Source of the DNA: JADZAI01 sp047602465
Lineage (GTDB): Bacteria > Pseudomonadota > Alphaproteobacteria > Micropepsales > Micropepsaceae
Length of the DNA stretch: 64,000 bases
Assembly (NCBI GenBank): GCA_047602465.1
Contig: JASGHF010000001.1
Coordinates: 1,922,001-1,986,000 of the forward strand
Direction of reading: 5' to 3'
The position numbers and the translations under genes were made by a program. Every line of letters starts with the position of its first letter. Within the stretch, counting starts at the first letter, position 1. Positions 10,632 through 20,164 of the stretch are shown in pieces. A model generated the notes under the pieces. It was not told the DNA's origin, ran no database searches, and worked only from the letters and a program-made list of their open reading frames with translations.

Positions 10632-11501
10632 ATGAAACTGCCGCCGCTCAACGGTCTCAAGGCGTTCGAGGCCGCCGCCCGTTCAGGCAGCTATGTGGCC
10701 GCCGCAGAAGAGATGAACGTCTCGCCCTCGGCGATCAGCCGGCTTGTGAAGCTGCTGGAAGGCCGGCTCGGCGTCGCGCTCTTCGTGCGCCGCGCCAATG
10801 GCCTCACCCTCACCGACGCCGGCACGGCCTATCTCGGCGAGATCAGCGCCGCATTTCAGCGCATCGCGGCGGCGACGGCCCGCCTTGGCGAGGACGGGCG
10901 GCGGACGCTGGTGGTGGGCGCCGGCCCGACGCTCGCCATGCGCTGGCTGATCCCGCGCCTCACGCATTTCCACGCCGCCCATGGCGAGATCGACGTGCAG
11001 ATCTCCACCCAGATCGCGGGAGCCGAACCGATGCGCCCCGCTTGGCACGCCGCGATCCGCCTGGGCGACGGGCGCTTGCCGGGCCTTTCCAGCACCTTCC
11101 TGTTCACCGCCGATCTTTTTCCCGTCGCAGCGCCAGGCCTCGCCGCGCGGCTTCGATCACCGGACGATCTCGTCCGCGTGCCGCTGCTGGAAGCCGCCAA
11201 CGCACGCGGCGACTGGCCGCTCTGGCTGCAGAAGGCGGGGCTGACGGACACCGTCAGCCTCAAGCGCGCGCTTAGTTTCGACTATCCGGCCTTCGCGCTG
11301 CAGGCCGCCATCGACGGCGTCGGCGTCGCCATGGCGCGCGCGCCCTTCGTGGCGGATGACCTCAAAGCCGGACGTCTCGTCAAACCCTTCGACCTCACCG
11401 CCCCGCAGGAACGCGGCTGGTGGCTCATCCACCGTACTGAAGCCGACAGCGACCCGGCGCTGGCGGCATTCAAGGCCTGGGCGCTTCAAGCAGCAAGCTG
11501 A
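10632..11501 (+). CDS. LysR-family transcriptional regulator (GcvA-like subgroup)
   Basis: A 289-residue LysR regulator. The N-terminal winged HTH covers residues about 5-64 (LNGLKAFEAAARSGSYVAAAEEM, SPSAISRLVKLLEGRLGVALF, the wing RRANGLTLTDAG), and the rest is the periplasmic-binding-like effector domain. Start MKLPPLNGLKAFEAAAR is typical of the GcvA/AmpR-type subgroup. The divergent TauE/SafE permease is the likely target, with operators in the roughly 100-base intergenic region; I could not pick out a clear T-N11-A site. The effector is unknown. Confidence 0.9.
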   Translation: MKLPPLNGLKAFEAAARSGSYVAAAEEMNVSPSAISRLVKLLEGRLGVALFVRRANGLTLTDAGTAYLGEISAAFQRIAAATARLGEDGRRTLVVGAGPTLAMRWLIPRLTHFHAAHGEIDVQISTQIAGAEPMRPAWHAAIRLGDGRLPGLSSTFLFTADLFPVAAPGLAARLRSPDDLVRVPLLEAANARGDWPLWLQKAGLTDTVSLKRALSFDYPAFALQAAIDGVGVAMARAPFVADDLKAGRLVKPFDLTAPQERGWWLIHRTEADSDPALAAFKAWALQAAS

Positions 11502-11504
11502 GGG

Positions 11505-11960
11505 TCAGCGTCTAATGAGTGACCAGACAATCCCTACGACGATTACGCCCACGATCACTGCGAGGATCGTTCGCGATCTACGGGTGGCGGCCGCGTAACG
11601 CTCAGCCTGTGATTCGATTTTGATCGTCTGACCTGAAGCCGAGACGTAATGCGCCGGCGCATTCGGATGGTCGGTATCATGTTCGATGATGATCTTGCGG
11701 CCACGCGTTGCCAGCATCAACGCGCCAAAGATCACCGCTCCGATAACCCACCACATGAAGATGATGCCGGTACCCAATGTGGTGCCGATTGCCGCGCCGG
11801 CACGCCCGGCATCGCTGTCGATGGTTTTCCAGGTTGCGCCGATTTGTGCGTAGTAGGCGATCAGCCACGCCAACATCAAAGCGTTGAAAAGCCAGAACAC
11901 GATCATCGCGATGGTGCCGCCGACGCCACGCAGCCTGCGCTCTTCAAGAATTTTAGCCAA
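11505..11960 (-). CDS. Hypothetical membrane protein with three predicted helices
   Basis: A 151-residue protein. Two hydrophobic segments lie at about residues 15-38 and 62-85, followed by a soluble basic stretch (RGRKIIIEHDTDHP) and a C-terminal helix (TILAVIVGVIVVGIVWSLI). The start MAKILEERRLRGVGGTIAMIVFWLFNALM is conserved in some alphaproteobacterial hypothetical proteins, to my recollection. It belongs to the low-GC patch shared with the upstream VasI-like gene, 9 bases away, and the two probably form one transcript. Function unknown. Confidence 0.7.
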   Translation of the reverse strand: MAKILEERRLRGVGGTIAMIVFWLFNALMLAWLIAYYAQIGATWKTIDSDAGRAGAAIGTTLGTGIIFMWWVIGAVIFGALMLATRGRKIIIEHDTDHPNAPAHYVSASGQTIKIESQAERYAAATRRSRTILAVIVGVIVVGIVWSLIRR

Positions 11961-11969
11961 ACGCGGCTC

Positions 11970-12647
11970 CTAGGGCTTCCAATTGCAGGCCTTGGCGATC
12001 TTCGCGAGATGCGGTGCCAGACCGCGCACGTCGAACTCATACTCAAGGGGACTGTCGCCGTGAGGCGTAAACCGCAGAACGAACTTCTGCGAGGCCGCAA
12101 GCTTTCGTGCGAAGGCTATCGCGCCACGAACAAAGAACGCCTTGTAGTCCGTACTGACGCTCCAGGTTTCTTCCCGCGCCTTTTCCTCATCCAATCGATA
12201 CCGCACGCGCGTCGGCTGCGTGCTGATGAAGGTATCGACGTTGATGTAAACGTCTGTCTCGCGTTCCTGACATCTTACGACAAGGGTTGCGTGAGTCGAC
12301 GAGTAGCTATTCGCGCGCTGCTCATTGTCGCTTCTCAGAAACGCTGTCACGCTCAAGGTGTCGTCCATGCTCGACTGGTCCTCATCGAGGATCCATTTGT
12401 CGGGCGTGGGTGTCGGCGTGGGCTGAGGCACAGGAGTAGGAGTAGGAGTAGGCGATGTTGTCGGCGTTGGGGTCACGGATGGAGATGGCGACGACGCCAT
12501 GGACGGTGTCGCCGCCGTGGGAAGCGGCGCGGTGACGACCGATTCCGGCGACGGAGGCGCGGCATCTTTGAGTGGAACGAAAGTCGCCAGCGCAATCCCG
12601 CCAAGCGCTCCGGCGCCCGCGATTAACGCATCTCTTGCAAACCCCAC
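11970..12647 (-). CDS. Membrane-anchored protein with Pro/Thr-rich linker and VasI-like (TagO/DUF3157-type) domain
   Basis: A 225-residue protein. Residues about 7-27 are a hydrophobic anchor or signal, residues about 35-95 a low-complexity Pro/Thr/Ser linker with repeated TP dipeptides, and residues about 98-225 a domain resembling VasI, the type VI secretion accessory family. The matching pattern includes WILDEDQSSMDDT near the start, LVVRCQERETDVYIN, RVRYRLDEEKAREETWSVS and the ending FDVRGLAPHLAKIAKACNW. No T6SS structural gene is nearby, so it is a lone domain protein and should not be read as a T6SS component. It is AT-richer than its surroundings. The assignment rests on remembered family patterns. 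Confidence 0.68.
   Translation of the reverse strand: MGFARDALIAGAGALGGIALATFVPLKDAAPPSPESVVTAPLPTAATPSMASSPSPSVTPTPTTSPTPTPTPVPQPTPTPTPDKWILDEDQSSMDDTLSVTAFLRSDNEQRANSYSSTHATLVVRCQERETDVYINVDTFISTQPTRVRYRLDEEKAREETWSVSTDYKAFFVRGAIAFARKLAASQKFVLRFTPHGDSPLEYEFDVRGLAPHLAKIAKACNWKP
12432..12452. repeat. Short in-frame hexamer repeat (GGAGTA units) encoding Thr-Pro
   Basis: About three tandem GGAGTA units on the plus strand, read on the minus strand as alternating Thr and Pro in the linker of the VasI-like protein. Unit length is a multiple of three, so copy changes would alter linker length without shifting the frame. Confidence 0.7.
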
Positions 12648-12672
12648 GACGCCCCCGCGCCATCGTCAATGT

Positions 12673-12736
12673 TGATTGCAATCAGAAGGCCAGACAGCAA
12701 GCTGTCAAGAACAATATAGAGACCAGACTACGTCTG
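12673..12736. promoter_or_regulatory. Cluster of three short palindromes upstream of the VasI-like gene
   Basis: Within 64 bases lie the perfect palindrome TGATTGCAATCA (12673-12684), GACAGC-AA-GCTGTC (12693-12706) and CAGAC-TAC-GTCTG (12724-12736). They sit just upstream of the minus-strand gene ending at 12647 and downstream of maeB, in a low-GC spacer. They could be operators or small hairpins. On the minus strand a TTGACA lies at 12703-12708 but no convincing -10 follows. Confidence 0.3.
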
Positions 12737-12802
12737 TGCATAACCTGGCGAAAGCGACGGATGACTTAGTACTCCGAAACTCTATCAGAATACTGACCGC
12801 CG

Positions 12803-15064
<2,262 letters not shown>

Positions 15065-15160
15065 GGCGGTCTTCTGTATGGGGCAGTTGTCATGCCCGAT
15101 GGACGAGCCCTACTCAACGGGCAATCGCATTGCGCCGGGGAAGCCGCTAAACGAGGAGCG

Positions 15161-17827
15161 ATGAACGATCTGACGCCCCCTGCACCGGTTGACGCCAAGG
15201 TCACGCCCATGATGGCCCAGTATCTGGCCCTCAAGGCGTCGTACCCCGACGCGCTGCTGTTCTACCGGATGGGCGATTTCTACGAGCTGTTCTTCGACGA
15301 CGCTGTCGCGGCGTCTGCGGCGCTCGACATCGCCCTCACCAAGCGCGGCCAGCATCTGGGGCAGGATATCGCGATGTGCGGCGTCCCGGCCGTCGGGGCC
15401 GAGCCGTACCTCGAAAAGCTCATCCGCAAGGGCTTCAAGGTCGCCGTCTGCGAGCAGACCGAGAACCCGGCCGAGGCGAAAAAGCGCGGCGCGAAATCCG
15501 TCGTGGCGCGCGATGTCGTCCGCCTCGTCACCCCCGGCACGCTCACCGAGGACGCGCTGCTGGACGCCCGGCGGCGCAACTATCTCGCCTGCCTCGCCAG
15601 GACAGGCGGCGATCTCGCCATCGCCTATGCCGACCTCACCGACGGGGCCTTCGCCGTCGCCCGGCTGGAGCCGTCCGAGATCGGCGCGGCCCTCGCCCGC
15701 ATCGATCCGGCCGAACTTCTCGTCACCGAGGCGCTCGCCGCCGAGCCTGCCGTCGCCGAACTCGGCCGCCGCGTCACGATCCTCAGCCCCGCCCGCTTCG
15801 ACAGCGCGAACGGCGAAGCCGCGCTGAAGCGGCTCTACGGCGTCGCGACGCTCGACGCCTTCGGCACCTTCTCGCGCGCCGAATGCGCCGCGGCGGGCGC
15901 GGTCGCCGACTATATCGAGGTGACGCAGAAGGGCCGCGCCCCGCGCCTCAGCCCGCTGAAGAGCGGCGCGGCCGGCAGCATCGTCCAGATCGACCCGGCG
16001 ACACGGCGCAATCTGGAACTGATGGAAACGCTCAGCGGCGAACGCGACGGCTCGCTCCTCGCCGCCATCGACCGCACGGTCACCGCCGCCGGCGCCCGGG
16101 CGCTGGCCGACCGCCTGTCCAGCCCCTCCACCGACGCCGCGCTCATCGCCCAGCGCCTCGATGCCGTCGCAACGCTGGTCGATGCGCGCGAGCTTCGCAG
16201 CGACATCCGCGCCGCGCTCCGCGCCGCGCCCGACATGGCGCGCGCCCTTTCGCGCCTGGTGCTGGGACGCGGCGGGCCGCGCGATCTCGCCAGCCTCCGC
16301 GACGGCCTTGCCGCCGCCGCCGCGCTGGCGGCGCGGTTGAAAGACGCCGATCTCGCCGGCGATCTTGTCCCGCTGCGCGAAGCGCTCATCGCCAATGCGG
16401 CGGCGCTTCAGCCCCTCGCCGATCGTCTCGCCGCCGAACTCGGCGAGAGCCTGCCGCTGCAGGCGCGCGACGGCGGCTTCATTCAAGGCGGCGCGGATGG
16501 CGGCCTCGATGCGGCGCGCGAACTGCGCGACGACGCCCGCCGGGTGATCCTTGGCCTGGAGGCCGACCTCAAGGCCGAGACCGGCATTAACGGCCTCAAG
16601 ATCCGCCACAACAACGTGGTCGGCTATCACGTCGAGGTCAGCGCGGCGCATGCGCCCAAACTGCTGACCGACGCGATGAAAGCCCGCTTCATCCATCGCC
16701 AGACGCTTCCCAACGCCGCGCGTTTCACCACCGCCGAACTTTCGGCGCTGGCGACACGCATCCTGGAAGCCGGCGCGCGGGCGCTCGAAATCGAACTCAG
16801 GCTCTTCGACGAGATGACCGAGGCGGCGAAGGCATCGGGCGAGCGCATCGCCGCCAGCGCGACGGCCCTCGCGGCACTCGATGTCCACGCCGCGCTCGCC
16901 GATCTCGCATCGCGCGAAAGCTGGACACGCCCCCTCGTCGACGACAGCGCCGCGTTCACGCTCGAAGGCGGCCGTCACCCGGTCGTCGAGGCGGCGCTGA
17001 AGAAACAGGGACAGAGCTTCACGCCCAACGATTGCGATCTCTCGGGCCATGCGCGCGGCCGCCTCTGGCTGGTCACCGGCCCGAACATGGCGGGTAAGTC
17101 GACCTTCCTGCGCCAGAACGCGCTCATCGCCATTCTCGCGCAGATGGGTTCGTTCGTTCCGGCGGCGCGCGCCCATATCGGCATTGCAGACCGCATCTTC
17201 AGCCGCGTCGGCGCGGCGGACGATCTGGCGCGCGGCCGCTCGACCTTCATGGTCGAAATGGTCGAAACCGCCGCCATCCTCAATCAGGCGGGGCCGAAGG
17301 CCCTCGTCATCCTCGACGAGATCGGGCGCGGCACCGCGACCTTCGACGGTCTCTCCATCGCCTGGGGGGCGATCGAACACCTGCACGAGATCAACCGCTG
17401 CCGCGCGCTCTTCGCGACGCACTATCACGAGCTGACCAGCCTCGCGGCGAAGCTCGACGGCCTCGCCTGCGTCACCATGCGGGTGAAGGAATGGAAGGGC
17501 GATGTCGTCTTCCTGCACGAGGTGGCAAGCGGCGCGGCCGACCGCTCCTACGGCATCCAGGTCGCGAAGCTCGCGGGCCTCCCGCCCGCCGTCGTCAAGC
17601 GCGCCGAGGCCGTGCTGCGCGCGCTGGAAAAAGGCGATACCGGCCGCAAGGCCGCCACCCTCATCGACGATCTTCCGCTCTTCAGCGTCGCGGCGGCGCA
17701 GGCCGCAGCCGAAGAACCCAAAGCGCCGCCTGCGATTGCAAGGCTGGCCGACATCAACCCTGACGCGCTGACACCCAAGGACGCGCTTGAACTCATCTAC
17801 GAACTCAAGAAACTCAGCCTCTCGTAA
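15161..17827 (+). CDS. mutS: DNA mismatch repair ATPase MutS
   Basis: An 888-residue MutS, full length. It recognises mispairs and small loops and recruits MutL. The mismatch-binding Phe and Glu are in RMGDFYELFFDDA (domain I), followed by the connector, core and clamp domains, a Walker A GPNMAGKST, Walker B VILDEIGRGTATFDG and the helix-turn-helix end (ELIYELKKL). The frame is open to an upstream ATG at 15092, but ATG 15161 is preceded by GAGGAG and gives the expected N-terminus MNDLTPP, so I chose it; the spacing to that site is rather short. mutL is not in this window. Confidence 0.97.
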   Translation: MNDLTPPAPVDAKVTPMMAQYLALKASYPDALLFYRMGDFYELFFDDAVAASAALDIALTKRGQHLGQDIAMCGVPAVGAEPYLEKLIRKGFKVAVCEQTENPAEAKKRGAKSVVARDVVRLVTPGTLTEDALLDARRRNYLACLARTGGDLAIAYADLTDGAFAVARLEPSEIGAALARIDPAELLVTEALAAEPAVAELGRRVTILSPARFDSANGEAALKRLYGVATLDAFGTFSRAECAAAGAVADYIEVTQKGRAPRLSPLKSGAAGSIVQIDPATRRNLELMETLSGERDGSLLAAIDRTVTAAGARALADRLSSPSTDAALIAQRLDAVATLVDARELRSDIRAALRAAPDMARALSRLVLGRGGPRDLASLRDGLAAAAALAARLKDADLAGDLVPLREALIANAAALQPLADRLAAELGESLPLQARDGGFIQGGADGGLDAARELRDDARRVILGLEADLKAETGINGLKIRHNNVVGYHVEVSAAHAPKLLTDAMKARFIHRQTLPNAARFTTAELSALATRILEAGARALEIELRLFDEMTEAAKASGERIAASATALAALDVHAALADLASRESWTRPLVDDSAAFTLEGGRHPVVEAALKKQGQSFTPNDCDLSGHARGRLWLVTGPNMAGKSTFLRQNALIAILAQMGSFVPAARAHIGIADRIFSRVGAADDLARGRSTFMVEMVETAAILNQAGPKALVILDEIGRGTATFDGLSIAWGAIEHLHEINRCRALFATHYHELTSLAAKLDGLACVTMRVKEWKGDVVFLHEVASGAADRSYGIQVAKLAGLPPAVVKRAEAVLRALEKGDTGRKAATLIDDLPLFSVAAAQAAAEEPKAPPAIARLADINPDALTPKDALELIYELKKLSLS

Positions 17828-17844
17828 GCTGGGGCGAGCGGGGC

Positions 17845-18990
17845 GTGTCGGATCAAGGCGACTACTGGTCGGACTATAATCGCGGGGCCGCCGGCCTGCC
17901 GCCGCGCAACGGCATGTACCGCACCTGGGGCGAACAGGCCGGGCATGCCTCCTCGTTCGGCTACAACAACAACAATAACAACAACGGCGGCGGCGGTGGC
18001 GCGCTCATCCTCCTCGTCGGCGCGCTCGTTGCGATCGTCGCCATCGCGGCGGCGGCGGCCGTATCCGCCCTTCTGGCCTTGCCGGCCGCCTATCTGCTGA
18101 TCGCCGTGACGGCGCGCTTCACGGGCGGCCACGCCCTGCCGTTCAACGAAGCCTACAAGACGAGCTTTATCGGCCTCGTCATCGCGTCCGTCATCGGCTC
18201 CGCCTTCGTCCTGCTGATGACCCAGGGCGTATTGCCCGGTCTGCTGCCCGTCGCGATGGTGATCTGGGTGATCGTCGATGCCGTCGACGTGACCACGCTC
18301 TCCCCGGCCGAGCTGACCAACACCGCCATCGGCGCGCTGATCCTCATGGCCCCCGGCATGATCGCCTTCGCGATCGTGCTGCGGCGGCGGATCGGCGACC
18401 CCTATGCCGGCGGGGCCGGCTTTCTGCGCGGCATCGCCGCCTCCATCGCCGTATTGCTGCTGCCGATGCTCGCCTTCGGCGCGGCGGCGTGGTTCGTCGC
18501 GACCTATGGCGAGATTGCGATCCGGTCGAGCGAGATCACCACCTATCTCGCCGTCTCCTTCGCGCTTGTCGCCATCATGGCCATAGCCGGCGGTTTGCTG
18601 CTCGGCCTTGCCCTGATGGCGTTCGGCGGCGGCCTCACCCGGGGCGGGCCGATGTTCCGCACCGCCTGGCTGACCGGCGCCATCGCCATGGCGATCTCGG
18701 GCGGCACGGCGGCGCTCGCCATCCTCTTCTTCCGCGACGGCGACGGCATGCTCGGCGCCCTGATCGCCGCGACCGGCGCCGGCTCGACCAGCCCGCCGCC
18801 CTTCAACGCCGCCGCGCCGGGCTTCCTCAAGCTCGTCCTTCCCGGCGCGCTCGCTGGGGCGGCATTCGTGGCCGGCAGCCTCTATGCCTATCGCGGGCTG
18901 TTCGGCTGGATCAAAGCCTTCCTCATCACCGTGCCGGTGACGCTCGCGGGGCTTGCCGGAGCCATCATGGCGCTCGCACAGCTGCTTTGA
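17845..18990 (+). CDS. Multi-pass membrane protein with Asn/Gly-rich N-terminal tract, function unknown
   Basis: A 381-residue protein with a GTG start 17 bases after mutS. The hydrophilic first 50 residues end in seven Asn followed by five Gly, a flexible tether, and are followed by about 9-10 hydrophobic segments (for example ALILLVGALVAIVAIAAAAA). There are two longer loops, one of them GSTSPPPFNAAAPG. No transporter signature is recognised. It is followed by the AI-2E-type permease and then glnD on the same strand with short gaps, so it may be co-transcribed with them. Codon use matches its neighbours except for the Asn tract. Confidence 0.75.
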   Translation: MSDQGDYWSDYNRGAAGLPPRNGMYRTWGEQAGHASSFGYNNNNNNNGGGGGALILLVGALVAIVAIAAAAAVSALLALPAAYLLIAVTARFTGGHALPFNEAYKTSFIGLVIASVIGSAFVLLMTQGVLPGLLPVAMVIWVIVDAVDVTTLSPAELTNTAIGALILMAPGMIAFAIVLRRRIGDPYAGGAGFLRGIAASIAVLLLPMLAFGAAAWFVATYGEIAIRSSEITTYLAVSFALVAIMAIAGGLLLGLALMAFGGGLTRGGPMFRTAWLTGAIAMAISGGTAALAILFFRDGDGMLGALIAATGAGSTSPPPFNAAAPGFLKLVLPGALAGAAFVAGSLYAYRGLFGWIKAFLITVPVTLAGLAGAIMALAQLL

Positions 18991-19061
18991 GGCGGCCCGC
19001 GCCACTGGCGCGCGAGGCCCATCGCGGCGACAATACGCGCAAGGTTCGGGGATCGCTCCAG

Positions 19062-20132
19062 ATGGCCACACAAGTCAGCGACGAGAAATTCGTCCGCAAG
19101 GTTCTGATCGTCTTCGGCCTCGGCGCCCTCGCGGCGCTGATCTGGACGCTCAGCGATCTTCTGTTGCTGATCTTCGCGGCGGTCATCGTCGCGGTCGTGC
19201 TGCGCGCCGTCGGCAATCTCATCCGCCGCGCCCTTCCCGTGGGCGAGAGCTTGTCGGTGCTGCTGGCGCTCATCGCCATTCTCGCCATCCTGGCCCTCGT
19301 CATCTTCCTGTTCGGCGCGACGCTGGCGGCGCAGACCTCCGAATTGATCGGCCGTCTGCCCGCCGCATGGGCGGGCGTCAAAAACCTGCTCGCCGGCTAC
19401 GGCTGGGGCGACGATCTCCTCAGACAGATGGAAAGCCTGGGCGACTATGCGGGCCAGTTCGCCGCGCAGGTGCCGCTGGTGGCGCTCGGGATCGCGGGCG
19501 TCATCGCCAATGTCGGCCTTGCTCTGGTGGGCGGCGTGATGCTGGCGATGGAGCCGAAAGCCTATCGCGACGGCACGCTGCTGCTGGTGCCGAAATCGGC
19601 GCGCCCCAACGCCGCCCGCGCGGTCGACGCCACCGGCCACGCCCTGACAGGCTGGCTCGCCGCCCAGCTCATCTCGATGATCGTCATCGGCGTCCTCACC
19701 GGCGTGGGCCTCTGGATCGCCGGCGTGCCCTCGGCGCTGGGCCTTGGCCTCTTCGCCGGCCTCGCGCAGTTCATTCCCGTGGTCGGCCCTGTCGTCTCGG
19801 CGATCCCCGGCCTCATGATCTCCGCCACCACCGACTGGAGCACCTTCGGCTGGGCCGCTCTCGTCTATGTCGGCGTGCAGCAGATCGAGGGCAATCTCGT
19901 CACCCCCTATGTGCAGAAACACATCGCCGGCATCCCGATGGCGCTGGCGCTCTTCTCCATCGTCGCGTTCGGCGCGCTCTTCGGCCCGCTCGGCGTCATC
20001 CTCGCGACACCGCTCACTTTGGTCGCGCTGGTGCTGGTGAAGAGCCTCTATCTCCGCGACGCGCTGGGCGAGAAGGTCCACCTGCCCGGCGAGCCGCAGC
20101 CTGCCCCGGCCAAAGCGGCGGCCAAACGATAG
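19062..20132 (+). CDS. AI-2E transporter (PerM/TqsA) family membrane protein
   Basis: A 356-residue protein of the AI-2E exporter-like family, with two N-terminal helices, an amphipathic region (AAQTSELIGRLPAAWAG), and the family core: GWLAAQLISMIVIGVLTGVGLWIAG, LGLGLFAGLAQFIPVVGPV, and VQQIEGNLVTPYVQK in the C-terminal half. Members include autoinducer-2 exporters and Na+(Li+)/H+ antiporters; autoinducer transport should not be assumed. The frame is open far upstream inside the preceding gene, but ATG 19062 gives the normal family start. It lies 32 bases upstream of glnD. Confidence 0.88.
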   Translation: MATQVSDEKFVRKVLIVFGLGALAALIWTLSDLLLLIFAAVIVAVVLRAVGNLIRRALPVGESLSVLLALIAILAILALVIFLFGATLAAQTSELIGRLPAAWAGVKNLLAGYGWGDDLLRQMESLGDYAGQFAAQVPLVALGIAGVIANVGLALVGGVMLAMEPKAYRDGTLLLVPKSARPNAARAVDATGHALTGWLAAQLISMIVIGVLTGVGLWIAGVPSALGLGLFAGLAQFIPVVGPVVSAIPGLMISATTDWSTFGWAALVYVGVQQIEGNLVTPYVQKHIAGIPMALALFSIVAFGALFGPLGVILATPLTLVALVLVKSLYLRDALGEKVHLPGEPQPAPAKAAAKR

Positions 20133-20164
20133 GTTTTGCCCGCAAGGCGCATTATCCTGTCCCC

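Noticed and set aside
11970..12647. Type VI secretion gene cluster
   Set aside because: Only a VasI-like domain is seen; no tss, hcp or vgrG gene lies nearby, so it is treated as a lone protein.
18489..20164. Long upstream extensions of the AI-2E permease and glnD frames
   Set aside because: The extra residues lie inside the preceding genes and look like out-of-frame GC-rich sequence. Family starts at 19062 and 20165 fit known lengths.
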